Source of the DNA: Gilvimarinus sp. 2_MG-2023
GTDB taxonomy: Bacteria > Pseudomonadota > Gammaproteobacteria > Pseudomonadales > Cellvibrionaceae
Assembly (NCBI RefSeq): GCF_030547685.1
Contig: NZ_JAUOQM010000018.1
Coordinates: 153,281 to 217,280, forward strand
Direction of reading: 5' to 3'
DNA length: 64,000 nucleotides
In this document: one piece after another, positions 9,543-18,750 of the stretch
How positions within the stretch are numbered: position 1 is the stretch's first letter
Layout of the letters: each line of letters opens with the position of its first letter
Position numbers and translations under genes: made by a program
The notes under the pieces: model-generated
The model's database searches: none
Told to the model about the DNA's origin: nothing
Seen by the model: only the letters and a program-made list of their open reading frames with translations

Positions 9543-9557
9543 GTTGAGGTTGGTATT

Positions 9558-10670
9558 ATGATTTCTACTCACGCCCCAAGTTTGTCCTCATTAGCGCCCG
9601 CCACGCTAAACTCAGCGCAGAAAAATGCGCCGCAAGACCCACAGCAGCTCTTAAGTCAAAGTGCGCAAAAGCATATCGAAGGCAATACGACCCGGGAGTT
9701 CCAACCCTTAACCGCGGAGCAAGCGGCCAGTAATATTCTCGGGTTTATTGAGCAGCAACTACAGCGCGACATCGCCAATGGTGCCAGCACCGAAGAGTTG
9801 GAGTCGCTTCTGCAAGCGGGCTTAGAAGGTTTTAAGAAGGGCTTTAATGAAGCCAAGGATAAGCTCGAAGCGCTGAACATGCTCAACGACACAGTGGCTG
9901 AAGATATCGGTAAAACCTATCAACTGGTTACCGACGGCATTGCCAACTTTGCCGATCGCTATGGCATCACTCAAGCTGATCAGCCACTTGCGGTCGAGCC
10001 GCCTGCCCAGGCACAGGCCGTGCAAGGCAATTATGAATATGCCTCGGCACAGAGTTTTAGTTTTGAGGTAACCACGCAAGAGGGTGACCGGGTCACTATT
10101 CAGGCCAGTGCCAGCCGGGGTGAAAGTGCCAGTTTCACTCAGTCCGAAGCGGGGGCTCGGTATTCCTACGCCTCGGTGTCGAGTAGCCAATATCAATTAA
10201 CCGTTCAGGGCGACCTGAATGAAGAAGAGCAATTGGCAATTGAATCTTTGATAGGACAAGTGAATACACTGGCCGACGAGTTTTTCACCGGTGATTTACA
10301 AACTGCTTTTGATTACGCCTCGGAGTTAGGTTATAACACCGAACAAATCAGCGGTTTTGCCTTAAATTTAACTCGTGTGGAAATTCAAAAGGCCAGTGTT
10401 GCCTATCAACCTCAAGGTAATAATGCGGATTTAGCGTCTCAGCTAAAGCCGGTGGGTGATTTTATTCAACACATCAATAATGCACTTGATGATGCCAGCG
10501 GTTTTGCTAACCCCCACAGCCTGTTGCAGCAGATGATCGATGCCATGTACGCCGATGACACCGTGCCTGGCAATCGAGATGGCGCAGCCTTTGCTGATTT
10601 TGTCAGCCAATTTTTGACCCCAGCAGAGCCCGAGCCATCGGTTAGCCAGACACCACAAACCTCTGTCTGA
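9558..10670 (+). CDS. DUF5610-like protein
   Basis: 370 residues, rich in Gln, Ala and Ser, with no signal peptide or membrane segment. The N-terminal half has a conserved-looking helical block (EQAASNILGFIEQQLQRD through DRYGI, about residues 53-137), which I associate with DUF5610. A middle stretch rich in Ser and Tyr with alternating polarity suggests beta structure. The C-terminal third is helical. The ATG has GAGG upstream. Function is unknown. A flagellar or surface-linked role has been suspected for such proteins only from gene context. Confidence 0.75.
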   Translation: MISTHAPSLSSLAPATLNSAQKNAPQDPQQLLSQSAQKHIEGNTTREFQPLTAEQAASNILGFIEQQLQRDIANGASTEELESLLQAGLEGFKKGFNEAKDKLEALNMLNDTVAEDIGKTYQLVTDGIANFADRYGITQADQPLAVEPPAQAQAVQGNYEYASAQSFSFEVTTQEGDRVTIQASASRGESASFTQSEAGARYSYASVSSSQYQLTVQGDLNEEEQLAIESLIGQVNTLADEFFTGDLQTAFDYASELGYNTEQISGFALNLTRVEIQKASVAYQPQGNNADLASQLKPVGDFIQHINNALDDASGFANPHSLLQQMIDAMYADDTVPGNRDGAAFADFVSQFLTPAEPEPSVSQTPQTSV

Positions 10671-10765
10671 TCATGGTGTTGGTTGTAGCACAGTGTCGAG
10701 AGCGTAGTGATCGATTAAACTGCCAGTCGCTTTAAATGGTGAGTCGGTTTAAACTGTGAGCCGAT

Positions 10766-10996
10766 ATGAAAACACTGATATTTCTAACGACAGCTGGTTG
10801 TCACTTGTGTGATCGCGCGCGCGAGGTGATCGCGCAAAGCTCGGTGCAGCCGTTGCGCCTACAGGCGATTGACATTGCCTGTGATGATCAATTAATAGAA
10901 CGCTATGGGTTGCGTATTCCGGTACTGCGTAGCGCCAGTGGTGAAGAACTTGATTGGCCCTTTAGTGCGGAGGATGTACAGGCTTTAATGCGTTGA
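10766..10996 (+). CDS. Glutaredoxin-like protein (DUF836 type)
   Basis: 76-residue thioredoxin-fold protein with the N-terminal redox motif TTAGCHLCDRA (CxxC at about residues 12-15) and a cis-proline region (GLRIPVLR). The size and form fit the glutaredoxin-like family often annotated as DUF836, a probable disulfide or monothiol exchange protein of the cytoplasm. It is a single gene ending 3 bases before the convergent EAL-HDOD gene. The electron partner is unknown. Confidence 0.88.
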   Translation: MKTLIFLTTAGCHLCDRAREVIAQSSVQPLRLQAIDIACDDQLIERYGLRIPVLRSASGEELDWPFSAEDVQALMR

Positions 10997-10999
10997 ATG

Positions 11000-12232
11000 T
11001 TAGTTGTTGTCGGCTTGTATAGTGAGCTGAGTATCGTCGACCCAGCTTAGTGTTTGTATATAAAGTGCAGTGAGTGAACCCGGGTCTAGGTTTCGACTTT
11101 TCAAGTAGGCCCAGTCAATGGCACTCCAGTTGCCGTGTTCGTAATCAATCACCGTCAGTAACAGTTTCCCTTCTTCGCCAGCGTGTTCTAACAGCGCTGC
11201 CTTGAGTTGATCGCTCAGTTGTATGCTGCCAATGACTTGCTCCAGAGGCGCATCCATAAAGGCATCCAGCATTGAAAGTAAGCCGGCGGTAAAAAATCGG
11301 TCACACTCATATTCCGGTCTGCTTTGAGCGGCAATTAATTCGCAGAACTTTGCCCTACTCAACGCTTGTGCTGATAGTTCAGCAGGCTTGTCACTCAATT
11401 TAGCCATGGCTAATAAGCCAATCCAATTCTTGATGATCTTCAGGCCGAGTAAAGTAAGGGCCTGACGCAGCGATTCAATCGTGCGCGGTAAACCGAACGC
11501 TGCTGAGTTGACCAGCCGCAGCAACTTATAGCTTAGCACTGGGTCTCGCTCAATAATTTTTTCGACATCTTCAAAGGCCACATTCGGTTCATTTAGCTTG
11601 GCCAGTAATTGCAGAACCGCTTGTTTGCTTTCACTTAAACGTCGGCCCTTGATAATTGAGGGGCGCTCTAGAAAATAACCTTGAAATAAATCACAGCCTA
11701 ATGATTTACAGTGTTCAAGCATGGCCATAGATTCGATTTTCTCGGCGAGAACTTGTATGCCGAGCGCCTTGGTTTTTTTGATATGATCGGTCAGTTGAGA
11801 GTCCGAGAGAGCCAGTACATCGAGTTTTACGATGTCGGCATAGGCCAGTAAGGGCTCTGTTGTTGGTGTGAGTTCAAAGTCATCCAGAGCAATGGCAAAA
11901 CCTGCTTCGCGCAGTGTTTTAAGCCGGTGTAACAAGCGACTATTAACTGTTTCATTCTCCAACACTTCAATCACCAGCTGCGAGGTATCGAAGGGGAATG
12001 TTGTATCCATTAAGTCGCCGGTAAAATTAATATACGCTCGGTTGTTGCCGACTACTTTGTTGAGCGACAGCTCAGTGAAAGCGTTAAGGAGTACTTGCGA
12101 GCTGGCGCTGTTGCCGTCGGTGATGACAGCGTGGTTGTCTTCACTGGTACGGTATAAAAGCTCGTAAGCGACCACCTGCATATCGCGGTCGAAAATGGGC
12201 TGGCGAGCTAATAATGGACAAGTTTTTGACAT
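11000..12232 (-). CDS. EAL-like/HDOD signalling protein
   Basis: 410 residues, cytoplasmic. The N-terminal EAL-fold domain (about 5-205) starts with LLARQPIFDRDMQVVAYELL. The signature is YELL rather than EAL, and several catalytic positions look changed, so it is likely a non-catalytic c-di-GMP sensor (YuxH type). The C-terminal half (about 210-400) is an HDOD domain, with DPVLSYKLLRLVNSAAFG and the SLRQALTLLGL helix; HDOD is a degenerate HD domain used in signalling. It is convergent with the glutaredoxin gene and divergent from cheV. Confidence 0.9.
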   Translation of the reverse strand: MSKTCPLLARQPIFDRDMQVVAYELLYRTSEDNHAVITDGNSASSQVLLNAFTELSLNKVVGNNRAYINFTGDLMDTTFPFDTSQLVIEVLENETVNSRLLHRLKTLREAGFAIALDDFELTPTTEPLLAYADIVKLDVLALSDSQLTDHIKKTKALGIQVLAEKIESMAMLEHCKSLGCDLFQGYFLERPSIIKGRRLSESKQAVLQLLAKLNEPNVAFEDVEKIIERDPVLSYKLLRLVNSAAFGLPRTIESLRQALTLLGLKIIKNWIGLLAMAKLSDKPAELSAQALSRAKFCELIAAQSRPEYECDRFFTAGLLSMLDAFMDAPLEQVIGSIQLSDQLKAALLEHAGEEGKLLLTVIDYEHGNWSAIDWAYLKSRNLDPGSLTALYIQTLSWVDDTQLTIQADNN

Positions 12233-12408
12233 TAATTATTAATCCGAGCATCAATCGTGTTTGGCCCTATACCTTTCTTTAATTCTAAAATAAATTACTG
12301 TTATTGTGCAGTAATATACGTCGCCTAAGCCGAAAGGGTGGTGTATTCTTTATTAGATGTACCACCAGTGTACTTATAAAAGTGTGGTAAGGCGAGGGGC
12401 CGCAAGAT

Positions 12409-13356
12409 ATGTCCAGTCTATTAGACAGTGTAGATCAAAGAACCAATCTGGTCGGTGAAAACCGACTGGAGCTTCTGATATTTGAATTAAGCGGCCGGCA
12501 GCGCTTTGCGATCAATGTGTTTAAAGTGCAGGAGGTCTTAAAAATGCCTTCTTTACGCCAAGTGCCTCACAGCCACCCCCATGTGTGTGGTGTGGCTCAT
12601 TTGCGCGGTAAAACAGTGCCTATTATTGATCTGGGCCTTGCCATTGGTATGGGGCCGACCCAGGGGCTGGCGGATGGCAATCTTATCGTTGCCGAATACA
12701 ACCGCTCTATTCAAGCGTTTGCCATTGGCAGGGTTGACCGTATCGTCAATCTAAATTGGGAGGATATTCTGCCGCCGCCCAAAGGTACCGGCCGGGCACA
12801 TTACCTGACGGCCATTACCCGGCAGGAGGGGACAATTGTCGAAATTCTCGATGTGGAGCGCGTATTAGCTGACATTATCCCTTATAACTCCAGGGTGTCT
12901 GAGGATGTCTTAAATACCGATATTGCTGCTCGGGCGCGGCAGTTAAACCTCAAGGCCTTAGTCGCTGAAGATTCCTCTACCGCAGTCACCCAAATTAGAG
13001 AGACCTTGTCTGATTTAGGTATTGGTGTGGTCGCTATGCAGGATGGTCTAAAAGCGCTCAATAATTTAAAATCGCTGTCCGCGAGCGGCAAACGAGCAGT
13101 TGATGAGTATTTATTGTTGATTACCGATGCCGAAATGCCGGAAATGGATGGCTACCGGCTAACCGCCGAAATTCGCCAAGACAGTGCCTTAAGTGATTTA
13201 CATGTAGTAATGCACACATCCTTAAGTGGCAGTTTTAATCAGGTATTGGTGGAAAAGGTGGGCTGCGATGCTTTTTTGTCAAAATTTGCCCCCGATGAGT
13301 TGGCCACCGTGGTACAGAAACGATTGCAGGCCTACTTGAATGACCTGCCCGCCTAA
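12409..13356 (+). CDS. cheV: Chemotaxis coupling protein CheV
   Basis: CheW-receiver fusion of 315 residues that links chemoreceptors to the CheA kinase and can be tuned by phosphorylation. The CheW domain is at about 18-160 (FEVQEVLKMP-like region, GVAHLRGKTVPIIDL). The receiver is at about 180-310, with the acidic pair in VAEDSS, phospho-acceptor D240 in LLITDAEMPEMDGY, T270 and K292. No other che gene is nearby, though a chemoreceptor sits at 50-51 kb. It is divergent from the EAL-HDOD gene with a 176-bp shared upstream region. Confidence 0.95.
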   Translation: MSSLLDSVDQRTNLVGENRLELLIFELSGRQRFAINVFKVQEVLKMPSLRQVPHSHPHVCGVAHLRGKTVPIIDLGLAIGMGPTQGLADGNLIVAEYNRSIQAFAIGRVDRIVNLNWEDILPPPKGTGRAHYLTAITRQEGTIVEILDVERVLADIIPYNSRVSEDVLNTDIAARARQLNLKALVAEDSSTAVTQIRETLSDLGIGVVAMQDGLKALNNLKSLSASGKRAVDEYLLLITDAEMPEMDGYRLTAEIRQDSALSDLHVVMHTSLSGSFNQVLVEKVGCDAFLSKFAPDELATVVQKRLQAYLNDLPA

Positions 13357-13396
13357 CAAGCGTTAAACGAAGAGCTCGTTCTATCGGGACGACGGC

Positions 13397-15394
13397 TTAC
13401 AGTGAGTGAGCGGCTTCTTGATCGCGAATAAACGGGCGTTTATCCCCTAGGCGATACCCATAAATAACCGAATAAGCCAGTACGTTTTGCACATAACCCC
13501 GCGTCTCGCGATAGGGAATGGTTTCAATCCATACATCATAGGGCAGGCGGGCGCTTTCCTCTTGATTCAACCATTGCTTCACCCGGTTGGGTCCGGCGTT
13601 GTAGGCCGCGGCGGCGAGAATGCGGTTGTCGTTAAATTCGCCCATTAGCTGATTGAGATAGCGGCCACCCAAGGCAATATTGGTTTGCGGGTTGAGCAGG
13701 TCGTGATTTGACACCTGCATGCCCGAGCGCGACGCGGTTTGCTTGGCGGTCGAGGGCAGTAGCTGCATCAGTCCCAGGGCGCCGGCAGAGGAGCGTGCAT
13801 CGGGAGTGAAAGCGCTTTCTTGTCGTGCGATAGCGAATAATAGATGCGGCTCTAGTGCAGTATCTTTGGCGGTTGACTGCACATGTTCGCGATAGGCGAG
13901 GGGGAAGCGTATCCCCAGGTCGTCCCAGTAGCGGATTTGAATCATCGCTTGAATACCATTGCGGTGCCAGCCCCAGCTTTCGGCCAACTTGCCTGCGGCT
14001 ACCACTTCGGGTTCGGTCATTTGTTGAGTGATGTGGTACCACTCGCGCCGAGCGTTAAGGTTGTCGCCGATAATCAGTAGTTCGCGCGCGCGCAGAACAC
14101 CCGGCTTTTGGGAGACCTGCTGGTGTAGCGGTTCCGACACTTCGAGAGGCCGGTCCAGCAGCTGATATTCAAGCCCCAGAATGTCTGCGGCCAAAAAGCC
14201 GTAAAAAGAGCGGGTGTTGGCAACGGTTTGGTACAACTCGCGAGCTTGTTTTGCGTGTTCTTGCGGGTCCGTTTGTACCAGAGCTCGGGCGCGCCAATAC
14301 TGCCAGCGCTCGGACTGTTTGGCTGTGTCTGGCAGAGTTTCGACCCAGCGCAATACGCCGTCCCAATCTTGGTTGCGCAAGGCGTCGCGCAGTAGTGATT
14401 CAGTGACGCTTTGGGTATTTAGGCTAGGGGTGCTGGCCAATAACGCCTGTGCTTGTTGGGTATGGCCCTGTCGTAACAGACGCACCGCAATATAGCCTTG
14501 TGTGTCTCGGCGCGCTTGGTCGTCAAACAGTTGTTGAGCGTCATAGCGGTGCCAAAGATCAATCGCGGTTTCGGCATCGCGCAGCGAGAGGCGCTCCAGA
14601 CCGTGCAGTATAAGTGCTTGCATGCGATCGCTCTGATCGCTAAAACGGCTCATATTCAGTAGCAGTTTAGGATTGCGGTCTACCTGGTAATAGAGGTTGG
14701 CTAAAGGTTGCAGCGCAGGTGACATCTGGCGGCTGATATAGCGTGCCAACGAGCGATGTCGCGCTTTTAGGGTCTTTTCAAATCGCTGCCAAGCAATATC
14801 ATCGGTTAAATATCCGGCTTTTTGCCAAGCGGCGAATAGTGGGTCGCAGGCCTTGTGTTGAGATTTGTTGATATTCCAAAGTTCGTCTACGTCGGCAAAA
14901 GCCGAGGTGTCACCATTGATAAGACGTGCCCGAAGGTAATAGCAAGTCAGTTCGGCGCTGGTGTTATCGGGGTTGTAAAAATCTTGCACACTCTGCCACT
15001 GGCGTCGCTCGGACAGTTTTTCGAGCCAGACACGTTCGAGTTTTTCGGCCAGATATGATTCAGGGTATTGCTCCAGAAACTGCTGAACCTCGACAGGGCT
15101 TACCCGGGACAGGCGCCGCCTGATGTAGCGATATTCTAAATAGGGCTTGAGCGAGTAGTGCTCAAGACTGGCAACCAGATTTCGGTACTCGCTATAGCGG
15201 CTAGCGCTCAACGCTTTTTGCGCTTGGTCATACAACTTGCGTTGCTCTGATTTGTCGGCAATAGTGCTGGGTGCGGCTGCCCACGCTAATGAGGAACTCA
15301 GGCCGAGGGCTAGCCCCAAAGCCATGGTTTTGGTGAGCGTGCCACAAAATCGAGCGATGGGGCGCTGTATGGCTTGTGAGTTGATTCGCGGCAT
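13397..15394 (-). CDS. slt: Soluble lytic murein transglycosylase
   Basis: Periplasmic enzyme that cleaves peptidoglycan between MurNAc and GlcNAc, forming 1,6-anhydro ends. It has 665 residues with a signal peptide (about 1-40), a long alpha-superhelical U-domain, and a C-terminal SLT catalytic domain. The catalytic Glu is in ARQESAFTPDARSSAGA. GLMQLLPSTAKQ and AAYNAGPNRVKQWL are the other family motifs. Length and order match Slt70. It ends 40 bases from the convergent cheV gene. Confidence 0.94.
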   Translation of the reverse strand: MPRINSQAIQRPIARFCGTLTKTMALGLALGLSSSLAWAAAPSTIADKSEQRKLYDQAQKALSASRYSEYRNLVASLEHYSLKPYLEYRYIRRRLSRVSPVEVQQFLEQYPESYLAEKLERVWLEKLSERRQWQSVQDFYNPDNTSAELTCYYLRARLINGDTSAFADVDELWNINKSQHKACDPLFAAWQKAGYLTDDIAWQRFEKTLKARHRSLARYISRQMSPALQPLANLYYQVDRNPKLLLNMSRFSDQSDRMQALILHGLERLSLRDAETAIDLWHRYDAQQLFDDQARRDTQGYIAVRLLRQGHTQQAQALLASTPSLNTQSVTESLLRDALRNQDWDGVLRWVETLPDTAKQSERWQYWRARALVQTDPQEHAKQARELYQTVANTRSFYGFLAADILGLEYQLLDRPLEVSEPLHQQVSQKPGVLRARELLIIGDNLNARREWYHITQQMTEPEVVAAGKLAESWGWHRNGIQAMIQIRYWDDLGIRFPLAYREHVQSTAKDTALEPHLLFAIARQESAFTPDARSSAGALGLMQLLPSTAKQTASRSGMQVSNHDLLNPQTNIALGGRYLNQLMGEFNDNRILAAAAYNAGPNRVKQWLNQEESARLPYDVWIETIPYRETRGYVQNVLAYSVIYGYRLGDKRPFIRDQEAAHSL

Positions 15395-15741
15395 TTTTTA
15401 CCTCTGACCGTTACCACTGGCGTTGCTGCGTCAACGTTGGGCTAAATTTCGGTGACAGGTCACCGAGCACGACTTATAGCGGAATCTGCACTACAAGCGT
15501 TAAGTATGGATCAATTTGCCTGTAAGTATGGATAAAAAAACACTTTTTTTGCCATTACAGACAAATGTGTACCTCTAATAAACCAGACGATCGAAATCGG
15601 GCTGTTCGTTAGGGGTGAATAAGGTATCATGCTGCCACTTTTCCGATCACAAATGCAAACTTTTTAGCCTGCTAGCGTTAAATAATCACCTTAGATCACT
15701 GATGTTTAGCAATAAGCGCTGTCTCACACTTTGGACCTTTT
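15395..15741. other. Intergenic region between slt and uup
   Basis: 347 bases serving two divergent genes. The visible structure is an A7-CAC-T7 inverted repeat around 15534-15551, which could form a weak AT hairpin. I do not see a convincing promoter pair, RNA gene or coding frame. Confidence 0.5.
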
Positions 15742-17655
15742 ATGCCTCTAATTAATGTCGATAAAGCCCATCTCAATTATGGATTACAAGTATTACTGGA
15801 TGGGGTGGACTTTGTTATTGAAAAAGGCCAGCGATGGTGTCTGATCGGGCGTAATGGCGCCGGAAAATCAAGTTTCTTAAAAACCTTGAGCGGCGATGTT
15901 GCCCTCGATGGAGGCACCATTAACCTAGATCGCGGCGTTCGTGTCGCGCGATTGTCGCAAGATTTACCCGATGCCGATGGGCGTACGGTTTTTGAAGTGG
16001 TGGCGGCTGGAGTGCCCAAAGTGGGCGAATTACTGCGTCGATATTACCACCTGCTTGAGCAGCCGGCCGAGAGCCAAGGCAGCGAGCAGTGGGTAGAGCA
16101 GTTGTCCCAGGTACAAGCTGAGCTTGAAGCGCGCGATGGTTGGAGCTTACAACAACGTGTGGAGTTGGTGATGTCGCGCCTGAGTCTAATCGGTAGTGTC
16201 CCTATGGCGTCTCTGTCGGGGGGATGGCGCCGTCGGGTGGCACTTGCTCAAGCTCTGGTGTTGGAGCCCGATGTGCTCTTGCTGGATGAGCCCACCAACC
16301 ACCTGGATATTGGCGCTATTGAGTGGCTCGAAACGGAATTAAAAAACTTTACTGGCGCTATTGTCTTTATTACCCACGATCGGGCGCTGCTGCAATCGGT
16401 TGCCACTCATATTGCCGAGCTGGACCGGGGCCAACTGAGCACCTGGACTGGCGATTACCACAGCTTTCTGGAATACCGTGAACGAGCACTGGCCGAAGAG
16501 TCCCGCCACAACGCTCTATTCGATAAAAAGCTCGCCCAGGAAGAAGTCTGGATTCGCCAGGGTATTAAGGCGCGCCGTACCCGTAACGAAGGGCGGGTGC
16601 GCGCGCTTAAAGCAATGCGAGATGAGCACAAAGCCCGACGAGAACGCCAGGGCACCGCGAAAATGAATCTGGCAGAAGGCGGTTTGTCGGGCAAGTTGGT
16701 GGCAGAGCTGAAAGACGTCAGTTTTGCCTATGGCGATAAGCCCATTGTGCGCGGGTTAACCACACAGATTATTCGCGGTGATCGGATAGGTTTAGTGGGC
16801 CCCAATGGCGCCGGTAAAAGTACCTTATTAAAGCTTATTTTAGGCCATCTGTCCCCGGACACCGGCTCGGTCAAGCTCGGCACTAATTTGACGGTGGCTT
16901 ACTTTGACCAATTGCGCGATCAGCTCGATCTTGATAAAAGCGCCGTCGATAATGTGTCTGAGGGCCGCGATCACATCGAAATCGGCGGCAAATCAAAACA
17001 CGTTATTTCCTATTTGAGTGATTTCTTGTTCTCTGGGGAGCGAGCCAGAACCCCTGTGCGAGCACTGTCTGGGGGCGAACGCAATCGAGTTTTGCTGGCC
17101 AAGCTGTTCAGCAAATCGGCTAACATTTTAGTGCTCGATGAACCCACCAACGACCTCGATGTAGAAACTCTTGAGCTTCTCGAAGAGGTGTTGGGGCAGT
17201 TTAGCGGCACTGTGTTATTGGTGAGCCACGACCGGGCCTTTTTGAATAATTTGGTCAGCAGTGTGATCGCCTTTGAAGGGCAGGGACGGGTGCTGGAGTA
17301 TGTAGGCGGCTACGATGACTGGATTCGTCAGGGCGGGCATTGGGCCGATGAAGTCTTAGAACAAGGTGAGCCGGCCCCAGTTCAGCCCGAAAGTAGCGCC
17401 TCTGAGGTGAAACCTACCAAAACGGATAAAAAGAAACTCTCGTATAAGCTGCAGCGTGAGTTCGATAACTTGCCAGGCAAAATTGAAACTTTAGAAGAGC
17501 AATTGGATGCCCAGCAGGCGCTCGCCAGCGATCCCGACTTTTACGCCGGTGACCCTCAGGCGGTGGAAGACCACCTGCAAAAACTGGCCGATATTCAGCA
17601 GCAGCTTGAAACCTGCTTTGAGCGTTGGGCAGAGCTGGAAGATATGGGCGGCTAG
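15742..17655 (+). CDS. uup: ABC-F ATPase Uup
   Basis: Soluble ABC-F protein of 637 residues with two nucleotide-binding domains and no membrane part. Domain one has Walker A GRNGAGKSS, signature LSGGWRRRVALAQ and [11 protein letters not shown]. Domain two has GPNGAGKST, LSGGERNRVLLAK and LVLDEPTNDLD. A long inter-domain linker and a charged C-terminal coiled coil (about 565-637) identify Uup rather than other ABC-F types. Uup acts at the ribosome and in limiting transposon excision and replication problems. A hairpin follows at 17667. Confidence 0.93.
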   Translation: MPLINVDKAHLNYGLQVLLDGVDFVIEKGQRWCLIGRNGAGKSSFLKTLSGDVALDGGTINLDRGVRVARLSQDLPDADGRTVFEVVAAGVPKVGELLRRYYHLLEQPAESQGSEQWVEQLSQVQAELEARDGWSLQQRVELVMSRLSLIGSVPMASLSGGWRRRVALAQALVLEPDVLLLDEPTNHLDIGAIEWLETELKNFTGAIVFITHDRALLQSVATHIAELDRGQLSTWTGDYHSFLEYRERALAEESRHNALFDKKLAQEEVWIRQGIKARRTRNEGRVRALKAMRDEHKARRERQGTAKMNLAEGGLSGKLVAELKDVSFAYGDKPIVRGLTTQIIRGDRIGLVGPNGAGKSTLLKLILGHLSPDTGSVKLGTNLTVAYFDQLRDQLDLDKSAVDNVSEGRDHIEIGGKSKHVISYLSDFLFSGERARTPVRALSGGERNRVLLAKLFSKSANILVLDEPTNDLDVETLELLEEVLGQFSGTVLLVSHDRAFLNNLVSSVIAFEGQGRVLEYVGGYDDWIRQGGHWADEVLEQGEPAPVQPESSASEVKPTKTDKKKLSYKLQREFDNLPGKIETLEEQLDAQQALASDPDFYAGDPQAVEDHLQKLADIQQQLETCFERWAELEDMGG

Positions 17656-17666
17656 CGTAATTGGTG

Positions 17667-17688
17667 GCACCACAGGCCAGTGTGGTGC
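17667..17688. terminator. Hairpin between convergent uup and usp genes
   Basis: GCACCACA (17667-17674) and TGTGGTGC (17681-17688) form a perfect 8-bp stem with a 6-base loop. The T-tract is weak (TTATTG), so it may be an inefficient bidirectional terminator. Confidence 0.55.
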
Positions 17689-17700
17689 TTATTGATCGTG

Positions 17701-18147
17701 TTATTCGGGCATTGTGGGTGATACCCGTATTGCCAGTACGTCGCGGTTGGCGCCGTGCAAGACGCTGTTGGAGGTTGAGCCCAGTAGTAAGGCGAAACCT
17801 TTGCGGCCATGGCTGCCCACGGCGATTAAATCGGCTCCTAGCTGCTGGGCTAGATTGTGTAGCTCGGTGGCGGGTTGCCCCACCAGAATGTGTTGTTGCT
17901 CGATCTTGCAGTCGACCTGCTTCACCAGCCGTATAAGTTCTTGCTCGGCTTTCAATTGCAGCTGATCTTGAATTTCGGACAAATCGACGGGCATATCACC
18001 GCCATAGGCAAAGGTTAACGGCTCAATCACATGGGCAACAGAGACATCGGCCCCACAACACTGGGCTAAGGCAACGGCCTTTTGCAGAATATCGGGGCAC
18101 TCTCCGGTAAGATCCAAGCCAACGAGTATATGTTTGTAGGAATCCAT
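17701..18147 (-). CDS. Universal stress protein (UspA family)
   Basis: 148-residue single Usp domain. It begins with YKHILVGLDLT and has the ATP-binding pattern GSHGRKGFALLLGSTSNSVL near residues 112-131, then VLAIRV. Such proteins are cytoplasmic dimers induced by stress. It is a single gene, convergent with uup. An AGGGAGG stretch just before the ATG supports the start. Confidence 0.93.
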   Translation of the reverse strand: MDSYKHILVGLDLTGECPDILQKAVALAQCCGADVSVAHVIEPLTFAYGGDMPVDLSEIQDQLQLKAEQELIRLVKQVDCKIEQQHILVGQPATELHNLAQQLGADLIAVGSHGRKGFALLLGSTSNSVLHGANRDVLAIRVSPTMPE

Positions 18148-18246
18148 AAATCCTCCCTGCCATTGTTTCTCTTTAATAATGGTTGATAAAGCACAACTTT
18201 GCCAGAGTAAAGCAATCTTATTTATGCGGTTAGGAGCAGAGACTTA

Positions 18247-18750
18247 ATGAATATAGTGGTAGTGATCATTCTCGTGCTGGTGGCGGCTATGGTTATCGGT
18301 CCGGTGGCGATGTTGCGGCCCAGCCCGGGACAAAAAAGGCGCGATAATCTGCGCGCCAGGGCCCGGCAAAACGGTCTGTCCGTCAATTTACGCCTCCCCC
18401 CGCGCGCCTCAACTGACCTTGAGGCGCCGAGCCATACCCCCGTCTACTCTTTAATTAGCAAGGGCCACTGCAACTGGTTTTTATTGCGCACCCGCTACGC
18501 CCATCAGGCACATCTTAACGACTGGTGGCAGTTTGTCGCGAACAAGCCTAGCACGGCAGTGGAGACCTTTCTCGTGCAGAATTTGGATCGTTTGCCTAAA
18601 GGCGTGATCGGTGTGGGCAGTCAGGGCAGTGAGCTTGTGGTATTTTGGCGCGAAATCGGTGAGCTGGAAGCGGTCGATACCATTGGCGAGTTTTTACAGC
18701 AATTGGCCGAGTGTCAGCTTTCATCCACAAGCTCGCTAACTTCCCCGTAG
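18247..18750 (+). CDS. Membrane-anchored conserved protein of unknown function
   Basis: 167 residues. One N-terminal membrane helix (about 3-23) is followed by MLRPSPGQKRRDNLRARARQ and a soluble cytoplasmic domain with several Trp residues (NWFLLRTRY, NDWWQFV). Proteins of this form are common in Pseudomonas relatives and are sometimes mislabelled as YajC-like; I see no real SecYEG accessory features. The last 37 bases overlap the 3' end of the convergent gene on the other strand. Function unknown. Confidence 0.75.
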   Translation: MNIVVVIILVLVAAMVIGPVAMLRPSPGQKRRDNLRARARQNGLSVNLRLPPRASTDLEAPSHTPVYSLISKGHCNWFLLRTRYAHQAHLNDWWQFVANKPSTAVETFLVQNLDRLPKGVIGVGSQGSELVVFWREIGELEAVDTIGEFLQQLAECQLSSTSSLTSP

